A stretch of 64,000 bases of DNA from Svornostia abyssi. GTDB lineage: Bacteria; Actinomycetota; Thermoleophilia; Solirubrobacterales; Solirubrobacteraceae. The notes beneath the pieces were generated by a model, which saw nothing but the letters and a program-made list of their open reading frames with translations, was not told where the DNA came from and searched no databases. Positions within the stretch are counted from its first letter, which is position 1. Every line of letters starts with the position of its first letter. Where the stretch lies: contig CP088295.1 of the NCBI GenBank assembly GCA_024666565.1, positions 2,542,001 through 2,606,000 on the forward strand, given 5' to 3'. Made by a program: the position numbers and the translations under genes. Below, piece by piece: positions 49,951 through 58,885 of this stretch.

Positions 49951-52900
49951 CCCGGCGCAGTGAGCTGTGCATCTTGGCAGCAGCAGTCGCGTTGCTTGGC
50001 GTCGCCGGTACTGCTCGCGCGGAGGCGCCTGTGCCGTTCAACACCTGCGACCCGGCGGATCTCGTGCCCGCGGCGGAGCCACTGAAGGCCAATACTCTGA
50101 TCATCAACGGGCAGATGACGGGCGCCGGCCAGGAGCGCGACTTCGACAAGGGTGTGGCGAACGGCGGGTTCGGTACGCCGCAGACCTCGGTCGCGTTCCG
50201 ATCGGTCGCATCACCGCTTCCGCGCTACCCGAACTCGCCAGTCACTGTGCGCTACTTCGACGGGGCTGGCGGGCCCTACCTGTCGCAAAACGCGCAGGTC
50301 CAGTACTGGAACAACAATGGGTTCAACTTCTTCTACACCGCGGCGTCATCGGACCTGACTAAGGCGCACGAGATCAACGGCAGCGTCGAACGCCTCCCAT
50401 TGTTCGTTCCAAAGTGCGCGGCCGACGCGGCACTGCGCATGCCCTACAGCCAGGGCCTATACCTCCACGAGATCGTCACGATCCTCTCCTATCCGGCCGA
50501 CCCTCAGCACGATCCGTGGGACTTCGATCTCGCTGTCGACCGGTTGGGCCAAAGCGGGCGAGTCACTCCAGATGGGGTTGACGAGGCCAATGCACGTTGG
50601 GAATCCCTCGATCACTGGGTCATGTTGGCGAAGCGGCTCGGAAAGAAGGTCATATGGTCGGAGCCGGCGCAAGCTTGGCGCGCGCTTGCGCGAGATGACG
50701 TAGCCAACGCCTACTTTGCGAAATGGGGCGAAACCCTCGTCCCGATGTTTGCCACGAACTTCGAGTCCCCAAGTTCGGGGCGTCTGATGGGGGATCCGCA
50801 CAATGGGCGCGCAAGGTGGCAGACCGCTACGGCATGCCGTTCGGGGCCAGCGTGCAGTCGTGGTACTTCCGCGAGCAAACCGACCTCGGCCGCCAGGCCG
50901 CCGAGGGGTTCCCCACCGATTCAATCGTCGACATCCCTGGCCGTCACACGGGCCAGCCGCCGACGACGGGGACCTGCTGCGTGCTCGACCCGCTCAACCA
51001 CAACAACTATCAGGGCTACAGTTCGCCGCCGCTTCGACACAACATTCGGACGTATGAGCAGCCGAGCCTCCCGCCAACTACGGCAAACACCCAACGGCTC
51101 GCTCAGTACGGACGTCGGCTCGGCGCCACGTTCTTCCAGGTTGAAGGCACGAACGGCACTTACAAGGTGGCCGGACAGCCCCCGGGGAACCTGCCCGAGA
51201 ACCAGGGCCCGGTCAACGACATGGCGCACGGCTCTGACTACTTGAGCGGGATCCGCCAGTTCTCGGATAGCGACCTTCGGCAGGCTGTTTCCCGCGACGA
51301 CATCCGCACCAAGCCGTTGTACCAGCTCTGGAACCCGTACACGACGACGCACTACTACACAACCGATACCACCGCGGGCATTCCGCGGGAACCCTCCGGG
51401 ACTCAAGCAGCCGCTTGCCCATCCGACAATTCTCCGCCACCTGTGGGTAGGTACTGCTACTACTCATACGATGGCAAGCCAGAAGTCACCGGCTTTCTGG
51501 CAACGACTCAAGTCGCAGGAACCGTGCCGCTGCGCCGGTATCGCAACCAGGCGTCGAACGGCTTCTACTACGTCACCGACGGTGACCCGCGCGCATCCAG
51601 CTCGCGGTACGGCATCCCGAACGGCTACGTCAGCGACGGCATCCTCGGCTACGTCGTCCCAGCCACGGCTGGTTCGGTCCAGATCCCAGGGACACAGCCC
51701 TGGTACTGGATGCGAGAGGGAACGCAAAGCATCGCTGGCAAGTACGACTACTTCTATACAACAGACCCGCTGTACCAGCGACTGCCTGCACTCGGGTCCG
51801 ACTACACGTACAAGGACTTCGGCGTCAACGCCTGGCTATTTACGCATGGCCCGGATGACACCACGCCGCCCACAATCACCCTAAGCGGTGGTCTCTACAA
51901 CAAGCGAGACACCTACTCGGTGGACGGCAGCTACGGACTACAGGTGCGGTCCGCAGACGGCAACCCCAACGGGGGAGATCAGGCTCGGGGCTCAGGAATT
52001 CGCCGCGTCGATGTCTTCGTTCGCGGCGCACGTAAGTTCACAACCGGCGACGTGCCGTGCACCAGCCCCGCCGGAAGTTGCGCCCGGACGGACAACTGGA
52101 CGTTCAACACCAACGCTTCACCGGGGGGCGATCAGGAGGTCACCGTTCGCGCCACCGACCACGCTGGAAACTCGGCCGAAAGCCGATTCACGGTCTACAC
52201 GAAGCGAGACCGACTCCAAGGAGATCCAACCGGTGCTGGCGATGACGCGACGGTCACGTCCTCGAACCCCCACCCGTCGCTGAGGTGGGGGATAGCGACG
52301 GAAACGGCTGACTTCTTCGATGACCCGCGGTTCAAGAGCCTCGAGGTCAACACCGTGCGCCGGACGGTCGAATGGGATGTCGTCACTGAGGCTTTGGGCG
52401 CTGCCCCGCCCCAAGGTACGACAGACTCGACTTACTACAACCTGGATGTCACCGCCGCCCCACCCGTCCCGCTCGATATCTCGGTACTCGGACAGCGGAA
52501 CCACCCGTACAACGCCCTTCTCGAGGTCGATCGATGGATGGACCGCGCGTGTCCTCGGGACATCGCTGACGGGCGACGAGTTTGTGTTTACCAGCCGCTC
52601 ATCTCGTTCTGGTTCAACAAGGCGCTTGGAGAGCGAGGCCCCCTTCCGTCTACAGCGGAGTACGCTCGCGGGGTGGCGGCGTTTCTGGCTCGCTACCCGT
52701 TCGTGACGATGTACACGCCCTGGAATGAGCCCAACGCCCCTTATCAGACGAGCGCAGGGGATCCCTACGCAGTCGCACGCTTCTACCTCAATCTCGCCCA
52801 GCAATGCGACGCCAAAGGATGCACCGTCGCCGCCGGCAACTTCTTCGCGGGTGACACCCTGACGCTCGCCAAGCACCGCTGGCCAATGATGTTCGACGGC

Positions 52901-53491
52901 CAGAACTGGAAAGACAACACCAACACCAACCTGAACCTGAAGACCTACCTCCAGGAGTTTCGCTCCCGTGTTCTCCCCACGCGCGCACCGGCAGCCTGGG
53001 CGGCGAACGACTACAAGTCTGGCAATCACCTTAGGCCGGGCTGGCTCCGCCAATTCGTCATCGGGACACAGGACGACACAAGCGCTCCCATGAACTCCCC
53101 CGGCGCAAACATCTGGCTAGTAGAGCAAGGCGGACTCTACCGCGTAACGAAGGACGTGAACGGGCAGCGGACCGAGGACTATTGGGTGTCGGACAACTCT
53201 GCAAACGCCGTGGTTGGGCGCGGAACGCGCGCGGTGCGGTACTACGTCGGCAACCCCGACTCAGGACATCCCGGCGTAATGCGCCTCTTCCCCCGGATCT
53301 CTCGCTTTTACCTCTACCAGTGGCGCGGCGACAACGGCTGGGACTCTGGCCTCATCGACTACCTCTCCAACAGTGCCCGCACCGAGTTCTTCTGCTTCCG
53401 CTACAAGACCAACGAGCAGCCGGGAGATCGGACCCGATGTGACCCAGCGAATCCCATCAACAGCGGCGAGACAAATGTGTTTTCCCCATGA
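49947..53491 (+). CDS. large secreted multidomain protein: DUF5648 repeats plus glycosidase-like domain, frameshifted
   Basis: About 1180 residues if one G is added to the G5 run at 50789-50793. Order: signal peptide (CILAAAVALLGVAGTARA); an alpha/beta barrel-like region with SYPADPQHDPWDFDLAVDRL; DUF5648 beta-trefoil-like repeats (HYYTTDTTAGIP, GFYYVTDGDP, YDYFYTTDPLY); an Ig-like domain with TPPTITLSGGLYNKRDTYSV; and a C-terminal clan-A-type barrel with YTPWNEPNAPYQ and IWLVEQGGLYR. The acid and nucleophile positions suggest glycoside hydrolase activity. It is coupled to both neighbours by ATGA overlaps. Confidence 0.72.
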
Positions 53492-54144
53492 GCAACCCAG
53501 GCGCTAGGCGACGGGTGCACGTGGCGCTTGCCGTTGCCGTCTGTGGTCTGCTCGTCGGTCCAGCGCAACCAGCTGCCCATGGCGCGGTGTGTCGACACGG
53601 AGACGCCGCAGTCGTGGCGAGTAACCCGTACGCGCGAGTGCTTGAGCGCCCGCCGCTTTCAGGGCGCCATGTCTTGTGTGATCGCCGCACGGGGCGGGAG
53701 CACGAACTCAGTCGCAAGCTTGGAAGAGAACAGGGTCGCGACGACGTCACTCAGGGTAATTTCCGTTTGGTCGGCCACTACCTGGCCTACAGCGAGAATC
53801 GCAGTGGGCCTCGGCTGGAGACCGAGGATGTTGTGGTCCTTCGGCGGTCTCCTTCAGCACGTCTCATCACGCAGGTCGATGCGGCAGACGAAGTGAGCGG
53901 TCTCGCTGTGTCGAAGGTTGGCCAACTCGCTTGGATCAATCGCGACCCAACGACTGACCCGTTCGCCGACCCGGTCACCCTGCAGGTAAAGCGTGTAGCC
54001 GACGACGGCACGCCGGTCATCTTGGACAGCGGCACGAACATCGATCCTGACTCTTTCCGGCTGAGCAAGACGGGACGCTCGGTCGTGTGGACCCACAGCG
54101 GAGCCAGTCGCAGCGCCCGTCTCGAGGGACCGAAGGTGCCGTAA
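53488..54144 (+). CDS. secreted protein, unknown function
   Basis: 218 residues with a signal peptide (VHVALAVAVCGLLVGPAQPA) and a mature part of short beta blades (NFRLVGHYLAYSENRSGPRL, VSGLAVSKVGQLAWINRDPT, SFRLSKTGRSVVWTHSGASR), likely a small or partial propeller. Its ATG overlaps the stop of the large gene upstream, so it is the third member of the secreted-protein unit. It ends 157 nt before half-site R3. Confidence 0.65.
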   Translation: MSNPGARRRVHVALAVAVCGLLVGPAQPAAHGAVCRHGDAAVVASNPYARVLERPPLSGRHVLCDRRTGREHELSRKLGREQGRDDVTQGNFRLVGHYLAYSENRSGPRLETEDVVVLRRSPSARLITQVDAADEVSGLAVSKVGQLAWINRDPTTDPFADPVTLQVKRVADDGTPVILDSGTNIDPDSFRLSKTGRSVVWTHSGASRSARLEGPKVP

Positions 54145-54300
54145 GGCGCGCGCACGCCTTGAGTGAGAGGCAGTGCGGGCTGCGTCCGGCGGAGACGTGG
54201 TGTGTTGGGCCCGATAGACCACGGGTCGTGCCGGCGTGTGAGGTCGAATGGCTGCCCCGGACTTGGTTGGCTATGCCGGTCGATCCAAGAGGGCCTCGCG

Positions 54301-54352
54301 CAAGGTCGCAACCCGCGCCTGACGGTTTCGCCTTTCTCCCTCTTCTTCCATC
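54301..54352 (+). repeat. attachment half-site R3, right boundary of island
   Basis: caaggtcgcaacccgcgcct then gacggtt (54321-54327), 19 nt, tcca (54347-54350). The next 10 nt and the sequence gcagtgtgaacctcggcccc match what follows the tmRNA CTCCA at the same spacing. It is the clearest right junction and is followed by the second terminator copy. Lies in a 303-nt gene-free gap. Confidence 0.8.
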
Positions 54353-54366
54353 CGCGTGACGCAGTG

Positions 54367-54397
54367 TGAACCTCGGCCCCCTTGGGGTCGGGGTTCT
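54367..54397 (+). terminator. second copy of the ssrA terminator
   Basis: aacctcggccccc, ttg, gggtcggggttcttt. It differs from the copy at 15430 by one base in a G run. As a terminator it has no RNA gene in front here. This is the copy that would have served ssrA before the island inserted. Confidence 0.8.
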
Positions 54398-54447
54398 TTG
54401 GTTCTCGCCGGTGAACCCGATCGGGGTGCCCGTGCGAACGCGTCGTC

Positions 54448-55482
54448 ATGACCCTCCAGCGCGCAAGCTTCGCCCTCGTCACGGCCCTCCTGCTCGCCGC
54501 CACGCTCGGCGCCGGGCATGCGACCGCCGCGACCCCCCTCGGATCGCCTGGCACATCGGCGACGCCCAGCGGCTTCGCCTGCGCGGACTGCCCGGCCGGT
54601 GTCCCCGTGGGCTTCCGGCAGTTCGCGCTGCGCGGAGCCACACTCGAGGCGCCGCAGGACGGCGTGCTCGTGTCGGCCTCCGTCTACGCCAAGCGGAGTG
54701 CCAGCGGCGAGTCGCCGCGGATCGCGGTCCTGCGGCCGGCCGGCGAGGACGGCGTCGGTGTGCGCGAGGTGGGAGCGGTCCCGGTGCCGGTGTCGTCTGA
54801 GACCGGCGCCCGGTCCTCGGTCGCGGACCTGCGTGTGCCGGTGAAGCGCGGCGATTCCATCGGCTTCGTGTTCACACCGGGCGAGGTGGATCTCGGCGTC
54901 CGTGCGCGTCCGCGGCCCGATGGCGCGGTCCAGTCGTTCACCGGCCCGTGTGATCCGTGCGGCATGGACGGCGGAACCGGGACCGAGCTGCTGGTCGACG
55001 CGGTCGTGGAGCCGGACGTCGACCAGGACGGGTTGGGGGACGAGAGCCAGGACCCCGACGGCGGCGGGCTCGGCCTGGGCTGGGAGGAGGACTGGTTCAC
55101 CGACTTCGAGGAGGGCGACCAGCTCGACGAGGACATCGTCGACGAGACCGTCCCGGTCCCGCGGCAACGACTGAAGCTGCTGGACGTCGACCGGCTGCCG
55201 GGCCAGCGCGCGATGCTCCTCGTGCGGGTCCCCACCGCAGGGCGCCTGAGCGCTGCCATCACGCTGCCGGCCAATCAGCGCACCGGTGCCGGCCCGTTCC
55301 TGACGGTGCTGACCGGCGAGACGCGCCTCAAGCGCCCCGGTCGCATCTGGCTCTCCGTGCGCTCGACCCCGCGCGGCGCGCGCGAGCTGGCACGGCGGGG
55401 AACGACGCGAACCAAGGTGGTCGTCTCGCTGCGGCCGATGGGCGCACGGCAGAAGGTGCTCATGCGCTCGGTGCGGTTGTAG
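54448..55482 (+). CDS. secreted protein of unknown function
   Basis: 344 residues. It has a signal peptide (SFALVTALLLAATLGAGHAT), a Cys-pair loop (FACADCPAG), a beta-rich region resembling proteins that hold surface structures (VLVSASVYAKRSASGESPRI), an acidic stretch typical of thrombospondin-type-3 repeats (EPDVDQDGLGDESQDPDGGG) and a C-terminal beta domain. It is probably exported and Ca2+-binding through the acidic repeats. First chromosomal gene to the right of the island. Confidence 0.7.
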   Translation: MTLQRASFALVTALLLAATLGAGHATAATPLGSPGTSATPSGFACADCPAGVPVGFRQFALRGATLEAPQDGVLVSASVYAKRSASGESPRIAVLRPAGEDGVGVREVGAVPVPVSSETGARSSVADLRVPVKRGDSIGFVFTPGEVDLGVRARPRPDGAVQSFTGPCDPCGMDGGTGTELLVDAVVEPDVDQDGLGDESQDPDGGGLGLGWEEDWFTDFEEGDQLDEDIVDETVPVPRQRLKLLDVDRLPGQRAMLLVRVPTAGRLSAAITLPANQRTGAGPFLTVLTGETRLKRPGRIWLSVRSTPRGARELARRGTTRTKVVVSLRPMGARQKVLMRSVRL

Positions 55483-55530
55483 CGCGGCGAGGCGACGACC
55501 AGTCGTCCCCCGCGACCGGGAAGGCTCCGG

Positions 55531-56781
55531 CTACGTCGTGTTCGAGGCGGCCGCGCCGCGTTGCCCGCCGGACAGGCCGCGCTCCATGTCATCGATGAGC
55601 CGGAACAGCCCGACGCATTCCCACTGGCGGTTGCGCTTGCCGACCGTGACCTGCTGGAGCACCCCGGCGTCCTGGAGGCGGTTCAGTGCACGAAGCGTCG
55701 CCGACTCGTTCGCGCCCGTGATCCGCTGCGCAGTGGCTGAGCTGACGATCGGAGCTCCGGGAAGGGCGTGGATGAGCTTCAGCGCCGAAGAGTTCGCGCG
55801 CGGCCGTCCTGCCTGTTCGGTCCAGCCGGCGATCAGGTCAGCGACCCGGTCAGCGAGATCCATCGTGGCCAGGGCCGCTGACTCGGCCGCGGACGCGAGC
55901 AGATCGATCCACCGCTCCGCGCCGTGCTCAGCGTCAAACCGCCACGCGGTGAGCCCGTCGATGTACGCATCCCTGTCGCGCGCGAGGACGAGGCTGATGG
56001 GCGGGATGACGTCCTCGGCGAGTCCGCGGCGGATGAGCGTGCCAGCGATCAGGGCGCGGCCGACACGGCCGTTGCCGTCGGCGAACGGGTGAATCGTCTC
56101 GAACTGTGCGTGCACGACCGCCGCCTGGATCACCGGGTGGACGTCGTCCCGGTTCGCGTACGCGCACAGGTCCTCAACCAGCTCCTCGACGAGCCGTCCC
56201 GGCGGTGGGATGAAGTCCGCCCCGACCGGCGTGTTCGCGTCCCGCCCGATCCAGTTCTGCCGCTGGCGGACCACGCCTGCATGCGCCGCCAGGTACCGAT
56301 CCGCGGCGGCGAGCTCCGCGTGCACGGCCCGCAGCGCGCCGATGTCCAGTCGCTCCGCGCTCCCGGCGCGCTCGTACACCGTGCGGATCGCGCGGATGTT
56401 CGCGACGGTGGCGGCGACGGTCCGCTTGTGCTGCTCGCCGGCGATCGCCTTGGCGAGGCTGCGGTGCGACGGGACCTGCACGCCCTCCATGCGGCTTGAC
56501 GCGATCGCCTCCGAGCGCAGCAGCTGCGAGGCGATGGTCGCGACACCAACGCTGGCGCTGTGCCTCTGGGCGTCGCGGACGGCGCGCTCGGCGTCGGTGA
56601 CGGCGGCGATCACGTCGTCGCTGAGCCGCAGCCGCAGGTCGCCGATGCGGCCTGGCTCGTACGCGACGATGGTCGCCGGGCGGCGCGCGGCTTTCGGCAC
56701 GCCCGTGTGGGAGGTCAGATCGGGCTCCCAGCGCTCCTCGTGCGTGGTGAAGGCGGGATAACGTACAGGACCCATTCCCAT
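55531..56781 (-). CDS. Fic family protein
   Basis: 416 residues. The Fic core has HPFADGNGRVGR (H231 catalytic, residues 231-242), and an N-terminal inhibitory helix with SSRMEG (95-100), the (S/T)xxxE(G/N) motif of class II Fic proteins, so AMP-transfer is autoinhibited until activated. A C-terminal winged helix (ITGANESATLRALNRLQDAG) follows, suggesting DNA binding or target recognition. Fic enzymes AMPylate proteins. A CTGTA-N3-TACAG palindrome lies just upstream, possibly its own operator. Confidence 0.9.
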   Translation of the reverse strand: MGMGPVRYPAFTTHEERWEPDLTSHTGVPKAARRPATIVAYEPGRIGDLRLRLSDDVIAAVTDAERAVRDAQRHSASVGVATIASQLLRSEAIASSRMEGVQVPSHRSLAKAIAGEQHKRTVAATVANIRAIRTVYERAGSAERLDIGALRAVHAELAAADRYLAAHAGVVRQRQNWIGRDANTPVGADFIPPPGRLVEELVEDLCAYANRDDVHPVIQAAVVHAQFETIHPFADGNGRVGRALIAGTLIRRGLAEDVIPPISLVLARDRDAYIDGLTAWRFDAEHGAERWIDLLASAAESAALATMDLADRVADLIAGWTEQAGRPRANSSALKLIHALPGAPIVSSATAQRITGANESATLRALNRLQDAGVLQQVTVGKRNRQWECVGLFRLIDDMERGLSGGQRGAAASNTT

Positions 56782-56782
56782 A

Positions 56783-56795
56783 CTGTACTTTACAG
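56783..56795. promoter_or_regulatory. palindrome ctgtactttacag ahead of fic
   Basis: A 5-bp dyad with a 3-nt spacer, ending 2 nt before the Fic start, in an A+T-rich patch of an otherwise G+C-rich region. Related tgtac half-sites occur at 56762-56767 and 56821-56826. It is probably an operator, perhaps for the winged-helix end of the Fic protein itself. Confidence 0.45.
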
Positions 56796-56951
56796 AGGAA
56801 AGCGCGGTATGGGCGCCCGTGCTGTACGTTCGCGCCGACCGACCGACGACCTCGCGTGTCGCAGCGGCCTGACCGTCACGCCCGCGCGCGCGTTGACCCG
56901 CGGGTGATCCTCGTTACACTTCGTTTTCAGTAGCAGGGGAACCGGGGGAAA

Positions 56952-58295
56952 GTGGTGCGTCGCATGCATGCAGCAAGGGTGCGTGTCCGTCTGCGGGCGG
57001 TCGCGTTCATGGTCGTGTCGTTGGTGCTGGTCGCGCCCAGCGTGGCGTCGGCCGTTCCTCGGCCGAGCCTTGATCCGTTCTACGCGTACACCGGCAGCAC
57101 GCCGCTCGAAGACATCGCGCCGGGCACGGTGCTGCAGACGCGCACGGTGCCGTACCACCTCGCGGGCGTGAAGTCGCGCATCCAGGCCGTGCAGATCCTG
57201 TACCGGTCCACCGGCATCCTCGGCAACGCGACCACGAACGTCACGTCGATCCTCAAGCCGCCGACCCGCCGCGCGAATGTGCCGCACGTCATCGCGTACG
57301 GCTCGTTCTACGACTCGCTGAACCGCAACGACCAGCCGTCGTACGCGATCGCCGGCGGTGTCACCTTCGGCGGCCTCGTCAACACCATCGAGGCCGTGCT
57401 CATCGCGCCGTTCCTCAACCGCGGGTACACCGTGGCCGTCGCCGACACGCAGGGCCAGGAGGCGAACTTCGCGGCCGGGCCCGAGTACGGGATGAACACG
57501 CTCGACGGACTGCGCGCCGCGTTCGGGGCACCGGAGACCGGCATCACCGACGCCGCGAAGGTCGGCCTCTACGGCTACTCCGGTGGCGCGATCGCGACCG
57601 AGTGGGCGGCCGAGCTGGCGCCCGAGTACGCGCCTGACGTGAACGCGCGCCTCGTCGGCGCGGCGATGGGCGGCGTGCTCGTCAAGCCCTCCACGAATCT
57701 GCACTACGTCGAAGGCAGCCAGTTCTGGGCCGGCGTCATGCCGATGGCGATCATCGGCGCCGCGCGCTCGTTCCGCGTCGATCTCAAGCAGTACCTCTCG
57801 CCCTACGGCGAACGCGTCTACGAGCGCATGAAGGACGACTCGATCGCCGACGTGCTGGGCCGCTACCCCGGGCTCACCTGGAAGAAGCTCGCGAAGCCCG
57901 AGTACCCGGAGCCGGAGGACGTGCCGATCTACGTCGAGAAGGTCAACCAGCTCATCATGGGCAGCCGCGGCACGCCGACGATCCCGCTGTACATCGGCCA
58001 GGGCGCGAGGGGCGAGCTCGAGGGCACGAAGGGCAACAAGCCCGGCGTCGGCAAGGGCGACGGCGTGATGGTCGCCGGCGACGTGCGCCAGCTCGCACGC
58101 GAGTACTGCGATCGCGGTGTCAGCGTCGACTACCGCCAGTACAACGGCGCGAGCCACGTCACGGCGGTGGCGACGTGGCTGCCGGCCTCGACCGGCTGGC
58201 TGCTGAAGCGCTTCACCGACGCGCCCGCATCGGAGAACTGCGCGACGATCACGCCGGGCAACTCGCTGGCGCCGATCCCGCAGCAAGCGGGCTGA
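56952..58295 (+). CDS. secretory lipase (LIP family)
   Basis: 447 residues with a signal peptide (VAFMVVSLVLVAPSVASA) and an alpha/beta-hydrolase with nucleophile GYSGGA (S210), a family marker VADTQGQEANFAAG with the AxxD pattern, and the final His in YRQYNGASHVTAV. This is the pattern of LIP-type secretory triacylglycerol lipases. The start is one of two adjacent GTG codons after gggggaaa. It is probably exported and acts on lipids or esters outside the cell. Next, in the same direction, is a small SnoaL-like gene. Confidence 0.88.
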   Translation: MVRRMHAARVRVRLRAVAFMVVSLVLVAPSVASAVPRPSLDPFYAYTGSTPLEDIAPGTVLQTRTVPYHLAGVKSRIQAVQILYRSTGILGNATTNVTSILKPPTRRANVPHVIAYGSFYDSLNRNDQPSYAIAGGVTFGGLVNTIEAVLIAPFLNRGYTVAVADTQGQEANFAAGPEYGMNTLDGLRAAFGAPETGITDAAKVGLYGYSGGAIATEWAAELAPEYAPDVNARLVGAAMGGVLVKPSTNLHYVEGSQFWAGVMPMAIIGAARSFRVDLKQYLSPYGERVYERMKDDSIADVLGRYPGLTWKKLAKPEYPEPEDVPIYVEKVNQLIMGSRGTPTIPLYIGQGARGELEGTKGNKPGVGKGDGVMVAGDVRQLAREYCDRGVSVDYRQYNGASHVTAVATWLPASTGWLLKRFTDAPASENCATITPGNSLAPIPQQAG

Positions 58296-58326
58296 CATCG
58301 CCGAGCAGGTTCCTGCCGTCAGCAAC

Positions 58327-58533
58327 GTGCTCGACGCGATCGAGCGCCGCGACTGGGAGCGCCTGGAGGCCCTCCTCGATCCGGAGGTCCACTGGACCAC
58401 CGTGGTCGAGGAGGACCTCCACGGCGCCGGTCAGGTGATCGCGCTGCTGCAGCGCGATCCGCCGCCCGCTCCGCCCGCGTACCACGAGCTGCGCGACGGG
58501 CGGATCGTGCGCTGGATCGACACTCCCGGGTGA
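58327..58533 (+). CDS. short SnoaL/NTF2-like protein
   Basis: 68 residues from GTG 58327: a helix (VLDAIERRDWERLEALL), HWTTV, and the end ELRDGRIVRWIDTPG, where the 'DGRIxRWxD' end is typical of SnoaL-like proteins. Normal members are 110-140 residues and have a longer central sheet, so it is either a truncated or a very compact member. It begins 32 nt after the lipase stop. Confidence 0.5.
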   Translation: MLDAIERRDWERLEALLDPEVHWTTVVEEDLHGAGQVIALLQRDPPPAPPAYHELRDGRIVRWIDTPG

Positions 58534-58618
58534 GATAGGCCAGGTGGCCGATGGCGGGGCGGCGAGCCGTTCATACGGTGGCTCCTGCATCACACACCCC
58601 CCACCAAGGAGTCCTGTC

Positions 58619-58861
58619 ATGTCCCGCATTCGCACCCTCGCCGCCGTGCTTGCTGCCGCCTCAGTCGGGGTGGTCGCGCTCGTGCCCGGCACGGCGTCGG
58701 CCCAGAAGGGGCTCGACGGCGAGATGGTCATCTACACGCTGACGACGAAGGAGCGCAAGCTCGTCTGCGGCAGCTTCCAGGGCACGCTCGTGTTCGACAC
58801 CGGCTACTCGGTCGAGTGCTCGTCGGGCGAGGTGACCTACTACCCGCAGTACGAGTCCTGA
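58619..58861 (+). CDS. small secreted protein
   Basis: 80 residues with a clear aaggag ribosome site 7 nt before ATG, a signal peptide (RTLAAVLAAASVGVVALVPG to ASA) and a mature part of about 52 residues with one Cys pair (KLVCGSF, SVECSSG). Likely a small disulfide-bonded exported protein. No family recognised. Confidence 0.7.
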   Translation: MSRIRTLAAVLAAASVGVVALVPGTASAQKGLDGEMVIYTLTTKERKLVCGSFQGTLVFDTGYSVECSSGEVTYYPQYES

Positions 58862-58885
58862 TCCGTCGAACCGGCGCTGAGCCTC

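Larger units (their letters stand above)
15412..54350. mobile_element. ssrA-linked integrative island, probably three elements in tandem
   Basis: The left boundary is the tmRNA 3' end (tcca of CTCCACCA at 15409-15412). The right boundary is the third attachment half-site (tcca at 54347-54350), after which the same sequence as downstream of ssrA recurs: tgacg, one variable base, agtgtgaacctcggccccc, then the terminator. Contents are a large serine integrase at the left end, a mobilisation operon, cargo and two further internal half-sites (42263 and 44709). These divide the island into blocks of about 26.9, 2.4 and 9.6 kb. Only the left block keeps an integrase. The boundaries are read from sequence; the tandem-accretion history is inference. 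Confidence 0.8.
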
